Source of the DNA: Candidatus Latescibacter anaerobius SCGC AAA252-E07
GTDB lineage: Bacteria > Latescibacterota > Latescibacteria > Latescibacterales > Latescibacteraceae
NCBI GenBank assembly: GCA_000403035.1
Contig: AQSL01000150.1
Coordinates: 1 to 9,290 of the forward strand
Direction of reading: 5' to 3'
DNA: 9,290 bases
In this document: piece by piece, positions 1-6,664 of the stretch
Layout: each line of letters opens with the position of its first letter
Position numbering within the stretch: the stretch's first letter is position 1
Position numbers and translations under genes: made by a program
The notes under the pieces: generated by a model
What the model was told of the DNA's origin: nothing
Databases searched by the model: none
The model's input: only the letters and a program-made list of their open reading frames with translations

Positions 1-3
1 CCT

Positions 4-49
4 GCCCCCTTTGGGGGAAGGATGTCCGAAGGACAAGAAGGGGGCTTTT
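4..49. repeat. Nested GC-rich palindromic element (REP-like or terminator-like)
   Basis: An 8-bp outer stem pairs GCCCCCTT (4-11) with AAGGGGGC (38-45). Inside it a second 5-bp stem, TGTCC (23-27) with GGACA (31-35), closes on a GAA triloop. The left C-run can also pair locally with GGGGG at 13-17 over a TTT loop, so two folds compete. A short T-run (46-49) follows the outer stem, so the element could end transcription of a gene lying left of the window. The C-run / TGTCC-GAA-GGACA / G-run layout resembles dispersed intergenic palindromes that I recall from other bacterial genomes, but copy number cannot be judged from one copy. The palindrome itself is certain; its role is inference. Confidence 0.6.
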
Positions 50-116
50 CATAAAGCAATCAACAGAATTTAACCGGACAGTTCTGATGGGGAATATCGG
101 TTACCATATATTTCCC

Positions 117-156
117 TTGACAGCGCTATGGAACTGAAGTATTGCTTTTTTATAAT
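117..156 (+). promoter_or_regulatory. Weak promoter candidate upstream of the propeller gene
   Basis: A perfect TATAAT lies at 151-156, preceded by a T-run. A perfect TTGACA lies at 117-122, but the two are 28 bases apart, too far to form one sigma70 promoter. With normal spacing the best -35 for the TATAAT is TGGAAC (129-134), a poor match. The ribosome binding site of the next gene, GAGGG (201-205), is clear and lies 7 bases before its ATG. Nothing else was recognised between 50 and 212. Confidence 0.25.
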
Positions 157-212
157 CCTTTAATTGCGGAGTACTGATTGCACTATAAAATCAAAATTGT
201 GAGGGAATTTCA

Positions 213-1496
213 ATGTTAACCAGATTAGTGTCCTGCATTATTTCAGCGCAATTGTACCCAGTGACTTTCATTCTGCTCACCGGGTATTTATCATTCTTAT
301 GTCCCTGTTCAGTTACTGCTGATATAAAGGACTGGACTCACTTTTCTATCGCCGATTCTCTTCCCGGAACCGAGTGGGGCACCGGCGGCACTCCACTCGC
401 CGATTTTGATGGTGACGGCGATCTGGACATCAGTGTTTCACGTCGTGAGATGGATGCGGTATATTGGTATCAAAGAGTTGATGACGCCACCTGGATCAGA
501 CACACAATTACCACCGGAAACATCGAAAATAAACTTGGTGCAACGGCCGTTGATTGTGATCTTGATGGCTTTGTGGATGTTGTTTATCCCAATCTATGGT
601 TTAAAAATTCCGGAAACTTGAAAGCACAGCCCGATGCAACCTGGGAACGACATGAGTATAGCGGCGAAGGGCATGATATTCTCTCAGGCGATATCAACGG
701 TAATGGTCACCTCGATGTAATAACGTATGACGGCAAAACGTTGCAGTGGTTTGATACTTCGGCTCATATGCGCGGTACTGAAATCTCTCGCGGATACGAT
801 CATCACGGCGGTACTGCACCCAAAGGTATCGGCGACCTCGATGGTGATGGAGACAACGATGTTGTTATTCCCGGGTACTGGTTCGAAAATCAGGGAAACG
901 GCTACGGCAACTGGACACGCCATGAATGGCCGCATGAGCCCATTATAAACGCCTCATACGGAACAAGTACGCGGTGCTGGGTCATTGATATAAACAAGGA
1001 CGGATGGCAGGATATCATTTACAGTGACTGCGATACCGGGTATTCTCACGTTTACTGGGTGCAAAACAACGGACAGGGAGCAGCATGGACTCGTCATCTG
1101 CTCACTGATCCATCCGTTGCATCTGGTGACGTTCCTGAAACCGGTTCGTTCCATTCGCTGGGGGTTGCCGATTTTGACCTTGATGGTGATCTCGATATAT
1201 TTGCCGGGGAACAGGAAGATCCCGATATATATATGGTCGAGGATGGTAAGCTGCCAATGAAACCCGTGGGGCTGAAGGAGCGCGGAGTGATCTGGGAAAA
1301 CAATGGTGCTTCTGAACCGGCGTTTACACCTGTTATCATCCAGCTCGATAATCCCGGTTGGCATGACGCAGTCCTCGGAGATGTCGATTACGACGGCGAT
1401 ATTGACATCGTTTCCAAAGTCTGGAATAAAGATGGCTCCACCTATCATGCGGATTTCTGGCGGAATGATATCAAAAGCGCACCTCCATCACGATAA
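213..1496 (+). CDS. Secreted FG-GAP/VCBS-repeat beta-propeller protein
   Basis: The 427-residue product is probably an exported calcium-binding beta-propeller of the FG-GAP/VCBS repeat type. Residues 1-36 look like a signal peptide: R4 early, a hydrophobic core around 17-30, and a likely cleavage after SVTA-36. The mature part carries seven aspartate-rich calcium loops of the form DxDxDGxxD/DxNxNGxxD, starting near residues 64, 114, 160, 208, 259, 320 and 390. This spacing of about 46-70 residues fits seven blades. Each loop precedes a hydrophobic strand (for example LDISV, VDVVY, IDIVS). Aromatic WxRH motifs (W94, W144, W234, W292) recur between loops. No catalytic domain, LPXTG or C-terminal sorting domain is visible, and the protein stops about 28 residues after the last loop. 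Such folds mediate protein or glycan binding outside the cell; the ligand is unknown. GAGGG at 201-205 supports the start. An aldolase gene follows after 153 bases with no clear terminator between, so co-transcription is possible. Confidence 0.85.
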   Translation: MLTRLVSCIISAQLYPVTFILLTGYLSFLCPCSVTADIKDWTHFSIADSLPGTEWGTGGTPLADFDGDGDLDISVSRREMDAVYWYQRVDDATWIRHTITTGNIENKLGATAVDCDLDGFVDVVYPNLWFKNSGNLKAQPDATWERHEYSGEGHDILSGDINGNGHLDVITYDGKTLQWFDTSAHMRGTEISRGYDHHGGTAPKGIGDLDGDGDNDVVIPGYWFENQGNGYGNWTRHEWPHEPIINASYGTSTRCWVIDINKDGWQDIIYSDCDTGYSHVYWVQNNGQGAAWTRHLLTDPSVASGDVPETGSFHSLGVADFDLDGDLDIFAGEQEDPDIYMVEDGKLPMKPVGLKERGVIWENNGASEPAFTPVIIQLDNPGWHDAVLGDVDYDGDIDIVSKVWNKDGSTYHADFWRNDIKSAPPSR

Positions 1497-1649
1497 TTCA
1501 TTGGAAAAACCAGCCAAATTATCCTTCTGAATAATTAATTTACTCGTGATTTTCCAGGAAAAAAGGTATGTCAAGAGTTGGATTATTGTTTTATCTCATT
1601 ATATTGAAATAAAATCTCTCGTAATTAAAATAAAAAGGATACTGCATAC

Positions 1650-2552
1650 ATGAAATCAATCAAAGAAAAACTCTCGGGTGTTTTTGCTCCGGTCGTTACG
1701 CCGTTTACAGATGATACAATACTCACTGATGAACTGAGCCAAAACCTGAAGAAACTGAATAAAACGGATCTCACCGGTTACCTGGCGCTCGGTTCCAACG
1801 GCGAATTCAAGAGTCTCTCCGATGAGGAACAGTTCAAAGTGCTCGAAATCTTTGCCCGTGAGAAGGACGACAAGGTGGTTATGGTCGGTACCGCCTGCGA
1901 GTCTACAAAGCAAACCATCGAAAAAACAAGAAAAGTCGCAGAAATGGGTTTCGATTTCGCAAGCATCCTTACACCCAACTACTTTGCAAAAAAGATGAAC
2001 GATGAAGCGCTCACGGGTTACTACGAACGGATAGCCGATAGTTCTCCCCTGCCGGTTCTTCTCTATAATGCTCCCGGTTTTACCGGCGGAGTCCGGATAT
2101 CGCCCGGTGCGGTCAGCCGTCTTGCCAGCCATGAAAACATCGCGGGAATGAAAGACTCCTCGCCGACCGGTCCAAACCGTTTTCTCGCACAACTCACTCC
2201 ACACCAGGAATTTTATGTACTTGCCGGCTCGGCGAATTTTTTCTATCCATCCCTTCACCTTGGAGCGGTCGGAGGAATTATCTCGCTGGCCAATGCTCTT
2301 CCGGAACAGTGCTGCGAATTGTACCGGCTTTTCTGCGAAGGCGCTTATGAGGAGGCGCTCGAACTCCATTTCCGTTTGATGCGGCTCAACAGCGCCGTTT
2401 CCGGAACGTATGGCGTTGCCGGAGTTAAAGGCGCCATGGATGTCTGCGGTTTTAACGGAGGAGAACCCCGTCACCCGCTCAAACCGATTACCGAAGCTGA
2501 TAAAGAAGATATCCGTAGAAAAATCAGAGCGGAGGGCTTCGCTGTCGGTTGA
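1650..2552 (+). CDS. DapA-superfamily class I aldolase, 4-hydroxy-2-oxoglutarate aldolase-like
   Basis: The 300-residue product is a cytoplasmic TIM-barrel lyase of the dihydrodipicolinate synthase / N-acetylneuraminate lyase family, at the usual length. The catalytic tyrosine is Y139 in LLYNAPGFTG and the Schiff-base lysine is K168 in AGMKDSS. The pyruvate-binding loop reads GSNGE (48-52), where true dihydrodipicolinate synthases have GTTGE. Several stretches match what I recall of the animal mitochondrial 4-hydroxy-2-oxoglutarate aldolase HOGA1: GSNGEF, the CEST segment (83-86), VLAGSANF (190-197), LGAVGGI (204-210) and the GxxGxK segment near 255-260. This favours cleavage of a 4-hydroxy-2-oxo acid to pyruvate plus an aldehyde or oxo acid over lysine biosynthesis. 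Exact substrate is uncertain; other sugar-acid aldolases or dehydratases in this family remain possible. AAGGA (1635-1639) lies 10 bases before the ATG. The left neighbour is a secreted propeller, so a role in sugar-acid use is a guess from context. A terminator-like hairpin follows at 2685-2706. Confidence 0.85.
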   Translation: MKSIKEKLSGVFAPVVTPFTDDTILTDELSQNLKKLNKTDLTGYLALGSNGEFKSLSDEEQFKVLEIFAREKDDKVVMVGTACESTKQTIEKTRKVAEMGFDFASILTPNYFAKKMNDEALTGYYERIADSSPLPVLLYNAPGFTGGVRISPGAVSRLASHENIAGMKDSSPTGPNRFLAQLTPHQEFYVLAGSANFFYPSLHLGAVGGIISLANALPEQCCELYRLFCEGAYEEALELHFRLMRLNSAVSGTYGVAGVKGAMDVCGFNGGEPRHPLKPITEADKEDIRRKIRAEGFAVG

Positions 2553-2684
2553 TAAACGCATAAAAAATGATGCTAATATAAGGATTATGTGCAGAACTTA
2601 CTTGTGAACACATCGAAACATATTCTTTTCTGTGTCCTGTAATCACGGGGAAAAATATTTTTCAGAAAGAAATTCACGTTACCT

Positions 2685-2706
2685 GCGGGGTAATTAATCC
2701 CGCTTT
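2685..2706 (+). terminator. Terminator-like hairpin after the aldolase gene
   Basis: GCGGGGT (2685-2691) pairs with ATCCCGC (2697-2703), 7 bp with one G-U pair, over an AATTA loop, and is followed by TTTAATA. The U-tract is short. The stem lies about 130 bases after the aldolase stop. CCCG (2699-2702) can also pair with CGGG (2711-2714), an alternative fold. Upstream in the same gap is a perfect 14-base A/T-rich palindrome at 2650-2663. On the minus strand the stem has no T-run, so it is not a convincing terminator for the convergent lipoprotein gene. Confidence 0.4.
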
Positions 2707-2742
2707 AATACGGGCAAAAGTATGTAACCAAGGATTCATGAA

Positions 2743-3126
2743 CTAATCCTCAATCTCGATTTTAAATTTCCCTATCCAGGGCTCTATTTTACCCTCGATT
2801 GCAAGACCATCCCTGATGAGTTCACCCTCAAAAATACGATGTGGGGAGGAAAGTTCTATACGTACGTTGTTATTCTCGAAATCAACATTTGTAACCTTGG
2901 CGTAACGGACACCCTTACCGGGTAGAGAAAGGTAGGCGTTTAAATCGCCGCCGGACTCCTTGTAGATATCAAATGTAAAATGCATCTTCGAATGTCCTTC
3001 GGGTATCAGGTAGCCTTTGCAGGAGCCGACCCTGTAACCGGGTGGACTGAAGAGAAACTGTGGTGCGCAGGCATTGAAAAGATACATGGCAATAACAATA
3101 CAGACTAAAGAATATGATAGTTTCAT
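2743..3126 (-). CDS. Small putative lipoprotein with a single beta-rich domain
   Basis: The 127-residue product starts with a short charged end and hydrophobic segment (residues 2-19), followed by FNAC with C20 as the likely lipidated cysteine. The lipobox is imperfect: Phe at -3 and Asn at -2. The rest is beta-like with no predicted membrane segment. The pattern around 68-125 (a GKGVRYAKV stretch, a VDFENNN turn, FEGEL, GLAIEGKI, then a hydrophobic strand) reminds me of the small beta-domain found ahead of some alpha/beta hydrolases, which often ends in a y.G.l..dg..i.G.w motif; here it stands alone with no hydrolase. I do not recognise a named family. The reading frame stays open to an ATG at 3286-3288, but the start at 3126 is preferred because AAGGA lies just before it and it places the signal peptide at the N-terminus. 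It is convergent to the aldolase gene. C36 could be a second cysteine of interest. Confidence 0.7.
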   Translation of the reverse strand: MKLSYSLVCIVIAMYLFNACAPQFLFSPPGYRVGSCKGYLIPEGHSKMHFTFDIYKESGGDLNAYLSLPGKGVRYAKVTNVDFENNNVRIELSSPHRIFEGELIRDGLAIEGKIEPWIGKFKIEIED

Positions 3127-3569
3127 AGTATTTCCTTTTCGAAAGTTGGTTTGCGTCTCTATCAGAACTATACATACATTGTGATTAAAACAGTGAAGAG
3201 TGAAAATCTCCTTCTCTTTCTTGGGGAAAAGAGAAAAAATTATCACTTTTTCCGCATCAAAATGTACCCCGAAAAATTCTTTTTGCATGAATCCGGGATA
3301 ACAGATAAGACGATACGATCAGACATATTATTTCACTTTTTTTATAGAACCGATGATTTTTCATGGATGAGCGAACAACACTCGGAGAATCTTTGAATAA
3401 TTATTGATTACTGATAGCTTTTTTTCAATTTACTACTTGCAAATTTGTTCAATGTGATGTAGAATTAAAATGGTATTTTCTTTTATCTTGAAATGTAGTA
3501 TACTAAGATGCATCTATGGATACATATAATATGATACATGTTCTTTTGATATGGTGAAAGGGGGACTCG
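3127..3569. other. Gene-free region between divergent lipoprotein and ssb genes
   Basis: This AT-rich 443-base region must hold the promoters of both divergent genes; no convincing coding sequence is seen. An 8-bp A/T-rich inverted repeat, TTCTCTTT (3212-3219) with AAAGAGAA (3228-3235), would lie in the leader of the lipoprotein transcript. An ssb promoter candidate lies at 3437-3465. Just ahead of ssb, a 7-base direct repeat GATACAT (3519-3525 and 3533-3539) flanks and partly overlaps an 11-base palindrome CATATAATATG (3523-3533). No SOS-box-like CTG-N10-CAG site was recognised. Confidence 0.6.
3437..3465 (+). promoter_or_regulatory. Sigma70-type promoter candidate for ssb
   Basis: TTGCAA (3437-3442, 4 of 6 consensus) and TAGAAT (3460-3465, 5 of 6) are separated by 17 bases. 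This predicts a leader of about 100 bases before ssb. A perfect 8-base palindrome CAAATTTG (3440-3447) overlaps the -35 element. The region is AT-rich, so chance matches are likely; another -10-like TATACT (3499-3504) lacks a good -35. Confidence 0.4.
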
Positions 3570-4022
3570 ATGGCACGCGGTCTTAATAAAGTAATGCTTA
3601 TCGGAAATATGGGAGCGGATCCCGAAATAAAATATTCGCCCAGCGGCACTGCAATTGCAAATTTACGGCTCGCAACCAATGAAAACCGTAAAAACAGCGA
3701 AGGTGAATGGGAAGAAAAAACCGAATGGCATAGAGTGGTTATTTTTGGAAAGCAGGCGGAATTCTGTAAGGATTATCTCAGAAAAGGCAGTAAAATTTAT
3801 GTCGAAGGTCGTTTACAGACCAGATCATGGGATGACAAGGACGGTCAGAAACATTACATGACAGAGGTTGTAGGTTTTAACATGGTCATGCTCGATTCGA
3901 AAGGTCAGGATGTTTCCTCGAATGCGCCGGAACCGCAAAAAGGTTCTGCATACGCTGCTGATTCAAAGCCAGAACCTCCCGGTAACAACTTTCCGGAAGG
4001 CGAAGACGATCTACCCTTTTAA
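3570..4022 (+). CDS. ssb: Single-stranded DNA-binding protein
   Basis: The 150-residue product is a typical bacterial SSB, which coats single-stranded DNA during replication, recombination and repair and recruits partner proteins through its tail. Residues 1-110 form the OB fold, with the family hallmarks LNKVMLIGNMGADPEI (5-20), the A/LR.AT segment (29-36), TEWHRVVIFGK (51-61), YLRKGSKIYVEGRLQTRSW (69-87) and YMTEV. Residues 111-142 are a Pro/Ser/Gly-rich flexible linker. The end, EGEDDLPF (143-150), is the conserved acidic tip with terminal DLPF that binds SSB partners. A strong AAAGGGGG (3557-3564) lies 5 bases before the ATG. The gene is followed after 57 bases by an antiporter-like gene with no U-tract terminator between, so the membrane genes may be read from the ssb promoter. 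Length and motifs are intact. Confidence 0.97.
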   Translation: MARGLNKVMLIGNMGADPEIKYSPSGTAIANLRLATNENRKNSEGEWEEKTEWHRVVIFGKQAEFCKDYLRKGSKIYVEGRLQTRSWDDKDGQKHYMTEVVGFNMVMLDSKGQDVSSNAPEPQKGSAYAADSKPEPPGNNFPEGEDDLPF

Positions 4023-4079
4023 AAAAGCTCTCATTACCACACAAAAAACAATTGTCTGGCACGAAATCGGAGCTTATGA

Positions 4080-5267
4080 ATGAAATATCTTCTGGGATTG
4101 CTTATCATATCTTTTATCGTAGTAGTTTCTAAAAATATTTTAAGGATTCGCACCTCGATACCTTTCAGAAGTCTTTCATTTTTTAAACTTCAATATCTTG
4201 TTCTCGGCATGCTACTCGTGCTTTTTCTCCCCGATAATTTTCTGCTTTTATTCGAACATACCAGAGGGCCTGTAATTATGTTCTGTTTGTCCTGGATAGG
4301 GCTCTATTACGGGTGCGGTTTGGAATTACGGGCTCATCAGAAGTTTTCTTCAAAAGTAATTGTATTGAATATAATCGAACCGGTCATAATCTTTGTAGTC
4401 ATCACATCAGTGGGAATGCTCTCCCTGTTTTTTATACAAGATAGACAGGTTTTTACAAAAATTGTCGTCATTACAGCGATATTCTGTTCTTTTACGATAT
4501 TCAGGAGACACGGTATTCTCAAACTTGAGGGGGACACATCGCATCACCCTGTCCTGGATGACCTTTTACCTGTTGGAAATATTTTCCCTGTTGTCGCTTT
4601 AAGTATGGTCGGTGTTCTGCTCTCGGGTACCCAGAGAATCGATATAATCGGTCATACATTCACCGGTATTTTTTCTATATTCGTAATGAATTTTATTTTG
4701 GGTGTGGCAGGCGGAATACTCCTCAATATGTTGATTTCCGGTGTGGAATCATCCGATGCCATATCCATCATTTTAATTGGCGTAACGGCACTTTGCGGTG
4801 GAATGGCTTATGTGTATTCATTTTCCCCCCTGTTTATCGGAACTATAATAGGCGCATTTCTGATAAACGCTACACTGAAAAGGATAAAAACACTCAGAGC
4901 CCTGAATGATACCAACGAAGTTTTTGAAAGAATTTTTATGTTTTTGCTTGGTACCATGCTAACTCCTTTGATCAGGATAATGAAATATGATGTTATCATT
5001 CTGCTCTTTTATGCTCTCGGGCTTTATGCATTCCGTTCCGCATTAAAATACATAGTAAGTTCACTCTGGATGACCCGTTTTCAAAACGAAAAGAATGCTT
5101 CTGCGTTGCTGTGGATAGGATTAACCGGACAGGGCATTGTTGCTTCGGGAGCTGCATTTGAATGTTCGCTGTATGTGCCGCCATTTTTCTTTCTGCTCTT
5201 TGTCACTCTGTTAGTTCTCAATCAATTGACAATAGGTTTTTATGTGTGGCACATGAAAAGTCACTGA
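4080..5267 (+). CDS. CPA2-like cation/proton antiporter homologue, first of a tandem pair
   Basis: The 395-residue product is an inner-membrane protein with about 12-13 hydrophobic segments filling almost its whole length. Features suggesting the monovalent cation:proton antiporter-2 superfamily are the IGLYYGCGLEL segment (73-83, like the family's G-x-x-x-x-GLE motif), SPLFIGTIIGAFL (249-261, like the LGAFLAG segment), IFMFLLGTMLTP (285-296, like the F.piFF..iG segment) and a late GLTGQGIVASGAAF stretch (347-360). The position of the ion-binding aspartate is ambiguous: D160-D161 sit just before a hydrophobic run, while N167 occupies the place that best resembles the usual membrane Asp. There is no cytoplasmic TrkA-N (RCK) domain. 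GGAG (4069-4072) lies 7 bases before the ATG; another ATG at 4076 is out of frame. It is followed after 18 bases by a second, distantly similar protein, so the two are probably co-translated and may form a pair. Transport activity and ion are not established by sequence. Confidence 0.7.
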   Translation: MKYLLGLLIISFIVVVSKNILRIRTSIPFRSLSFFKLQYLVLGMLLVLFLPDNFLLLFEHTRGPVIMFCLSWIGLYYGCGLELRAHQKFSSKVIVLNIIEPVIIFVVITSVGMLSLFFIQDRQVFTKIVVITAIFCSFTIFRRHGILKLEGDTSHHPVLDDLLPVGNIFPVVALSMVGVLLSGTQRIDIIGHTFTGIFSIFVMNFILGVAGGILLNMLISGVESSDAISIILIGVTALCGGMAYVYSFSPLFIGTIIGAFLINATLKRIKTLRALNDTNEVFERIFMFLLGTMLTPLIRIMKYDVIILLFYALGLYAFRSALKYIVSSLWMTRFQNEKNASALLWIGLTGQGIVASGAAFECSLYVPPFFFLLFVTLLVLNQLTIGFYVWHMKSH

Positions 5268-5285
5268 CCCGGAAAGATACTAAAA

Positions 5286-6515
5286 ATGCTCAATTTCATA
5301 AGCTTTCTGATAATCATAATTGCATCGGTATTTTGTATCAAGAGCAACATAATACCGAACCAGCTTCTCGGTATGGGCTCACTGATTTTAATTGCCTATA
5401 TTCTCTCACTCATGTCCGGTTTTTTGAAACTGCCTTCGGTGGCAGGCTATATCCTCGCAGGAATCATTGCCGGATATCATGGTCTCGGATTGGTGAGCAG
5501 CACGTTTATGAAAGAAATGACCCTGATAGAAAGTATTTTTATAATGATTTTGATTTCAAACGGTGTTCGGTTTGTTTTCAGTGAAGAGTTCCTCAAACCT
5601 TGTTTAAAATATTATATCATTGGAGCCCTTTCATCCTTATTGACTTTTCTGTTGGCATTAGGTTTTTTTGCACCTTTGACAATTCCATTGCAGGCAAAAA
5701 TAATTATGGGACTTTTTTCAGCCACCTTTTCACCCTTAATGATATATGCATTAACAGGAAACAACGCATCAGAGAAATCATATATTCAACTTTCGCTGGG
5801 AGGATATTTTGGAGCAGTAGTACTCTGGGGTATTCTGACAGCTTTTCTCGGAGTTTCAACAACCGGGAAGATCAAACTGGCAAGTATGCCCCTGTTTATC
5901 ACTGTTACATCGACCATTGCAGGATTTATATGGGGATTCTTGGGAGAGAAACTGCTTTACAATGCATCGAATAAAGTAAAAAGTTTGTATCCTCTGGCGA
6001 TAATGTTTTTAGCCTACCCGTTCATGGATACATTTGGTTTTGACTTTCTTTTCCTCGCTGTTGGAATAGGAATGTATAATGGAATGTTTGTGCAACGGGA
6101 AAAAACAAGTATTGAAAACTCAAGTATTTCTGCATTAATAATTTTCGGGTTGTTCGGAATGCATATGTCACTTGATAATGCTCTTGTGCTTGGGAAACTG
6201 AACTGGTCACTCGTTGCAATATTTGTGTCATTTTATGTCTGTTCCAGAATCATAAGTACATTGATTACTCTTCATTTCATTTCCCATGAACCGAAAAAGT
6301 TTCCATCAATACTTCTCATGATACCATGCGGGCCCATGGCATTGATTTTACTGCAAAGATTCATTCCGGGTTTTTACCCATCGCTTGCCGGGGAAACTGA
6401 TACAGCCGGGATATATGCTGTTATAACAACCTCGATAATGATTATTTATATATTTTTTTCAATTCTATATGCACTTTTTTTACCATCGGAAGAAACCGCA
6501 AGCACATCGGAATAA
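5286..6515 (+). CDS. CPA2-like cation/proton antiporter homologue, second of a tandem pair
   Basis: The 409-residue product is a polytopic inner-membrane protein with about 13 hydrophobic segments. The clearest family signal is LKLPSVAGYILAGIIAGYHG (47-66), matching the early r.P.vlGyilaGi..G motif of Kef/NhaP-type antiporters. The segment 144-160 resembles the unwound helix before the ion site, but the following helix (LSLGGYFGAVVLWGIL, 169-184) has no aspartate or asparagine where active antiporters carry Asp. FGLFGMHMSLD (287-297) resembles the F...G...D segment, and LLMIPCGPMALILLQRF (343-359) resembles the late charged helix. No regulatory TrkA-N domain follows; the C-terminus is a short polar tail rich in Ser, Thr and Glu. 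The upstream site is weak (GGAAAG, 5272-5277), suggesting translation coupled to the preceding gene. It could be an inactive partner, a sensor, or a transporter with changed chemistry. A hairpin starts 2 bases after the stop. Confidence 0.7.
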   Translation: MLNFISFLIIIIASVFCIKSNIIPNQLLGMGSLILIAYILSLMSGFLKLPSVAGYILAGIIAGYHGLGLVSSTFMKEMTLIESIFIMILISNGVRFVFSEEFLKPCLKYYIIGALSSLLTFLLALGFFAPLTIPLQAKIIMGLFSATFSPLMIYALTGNNASEKSYIQLSLGGYFGAVVLWGILTAFLGVSTTGKIKLASMPLFITVTSTIAGFIWGFLGEKLLYNASNKVKSLYPLAIMFLAYPFMDTFGFDFLFLAVGIGMYNGMFVQREKTSIENSSISALIIFGLFGMHMSLDNALVLGKLNWSLVAIFVSFYVCSRIISTLITLHFISHEPKKFPSILLMIPCGPMALILLQRFIPGFYPSLAGETDTAGIYAVITTSIMIIYIFFSILYALFLPSEETASTSE

Positions 6516-6516
6516 A

Positions 6517-6552
6517 GATAGATTCAGTGGTTATTTTTCGATACAATCTATC
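6517..6552 (+). terminator. Stem-loop immediately after the antiporter pair
   Basis: GATAGATT (6517-6524) is perfectly inverted as AATCTATC (6545-6552), with a 20-base loop containing a T-run. It begins directly after the stop codon. The stem is AT-rich and no U-tract follows, so it is a weak intrinsic terminator; it may instead be an mRNA 3' end stabiliser. Confidence 0.3.
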
Positions 6553-6571
6553 GCATGAATCATTATTTTTC

Positions 6572-6600
6572 TTGACATAAGATATTGAAAAGATTATTAT
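6572..6600 (+). promoter_or_regulatory. Near-consensus sigma70 promoter for the M23 peptidase gene
   Basis: A perfect TTGACA (6572-6577) and TATTAT (6595-6600, 5 of 6 consensus) are separated by exactly 17 bases. This predicts initiation near 6607 and a leader of about 100 bases before the ATG at 6711. It is the best promoter match in the window and argues that the peptidase gene is transcribed independently of the antiporter pair. Confidence 0.6.
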
Positions 6601-6664
6601 TTTAGAAATACTTGTATTTTCCCACATACTTTTTCCATATACTTTTTTAAAGCATGTATCATAT

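Noticed and set aside
117..156. TTGACA and TATAAT as one consensus promoter for the propeller gene
   Set aside because: The two hexamers are 28 bases apart, far from the 16-18 base spacing needed.
954..1448. Antisense open frame of 164 codons in the propeller gene
   Set aside because: The plus-strand frame has a signal peptide and seven calcium loops; the antisense product shows no recognisable features.
1650..2552. Assignment as lysine-pathway dapA
   Set aside because: GSNGE replaces GTTGE and several segments resemble 4-hydroxy-2-oxoglutarate aldolase instead.
1656..2561. Long open frame (301 codons) antisense to the aldolase gene
   Set aside because: It mirrors the well-supported aldolase gene almost end to end, matches no family I know, and lacks a convincing ribosome site; long antisense frames arise from the codon use of the real gene.
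3127..3288. Upstream in-frame extension of the lipoprotein to an ATG at 3288
   Set aside because: It would bury the signal peptide inside the protein; the ATG at 3126 has an AAGGA site and puts the hydrophobic segment and cysteine at the correct place.
5162..5974. Open frames of 140 and 124 codons overlapping the second antiporter-like gene
   Set aside because: They lie in other frames of a gene with clear membrane helices and family motifs; no independent support.
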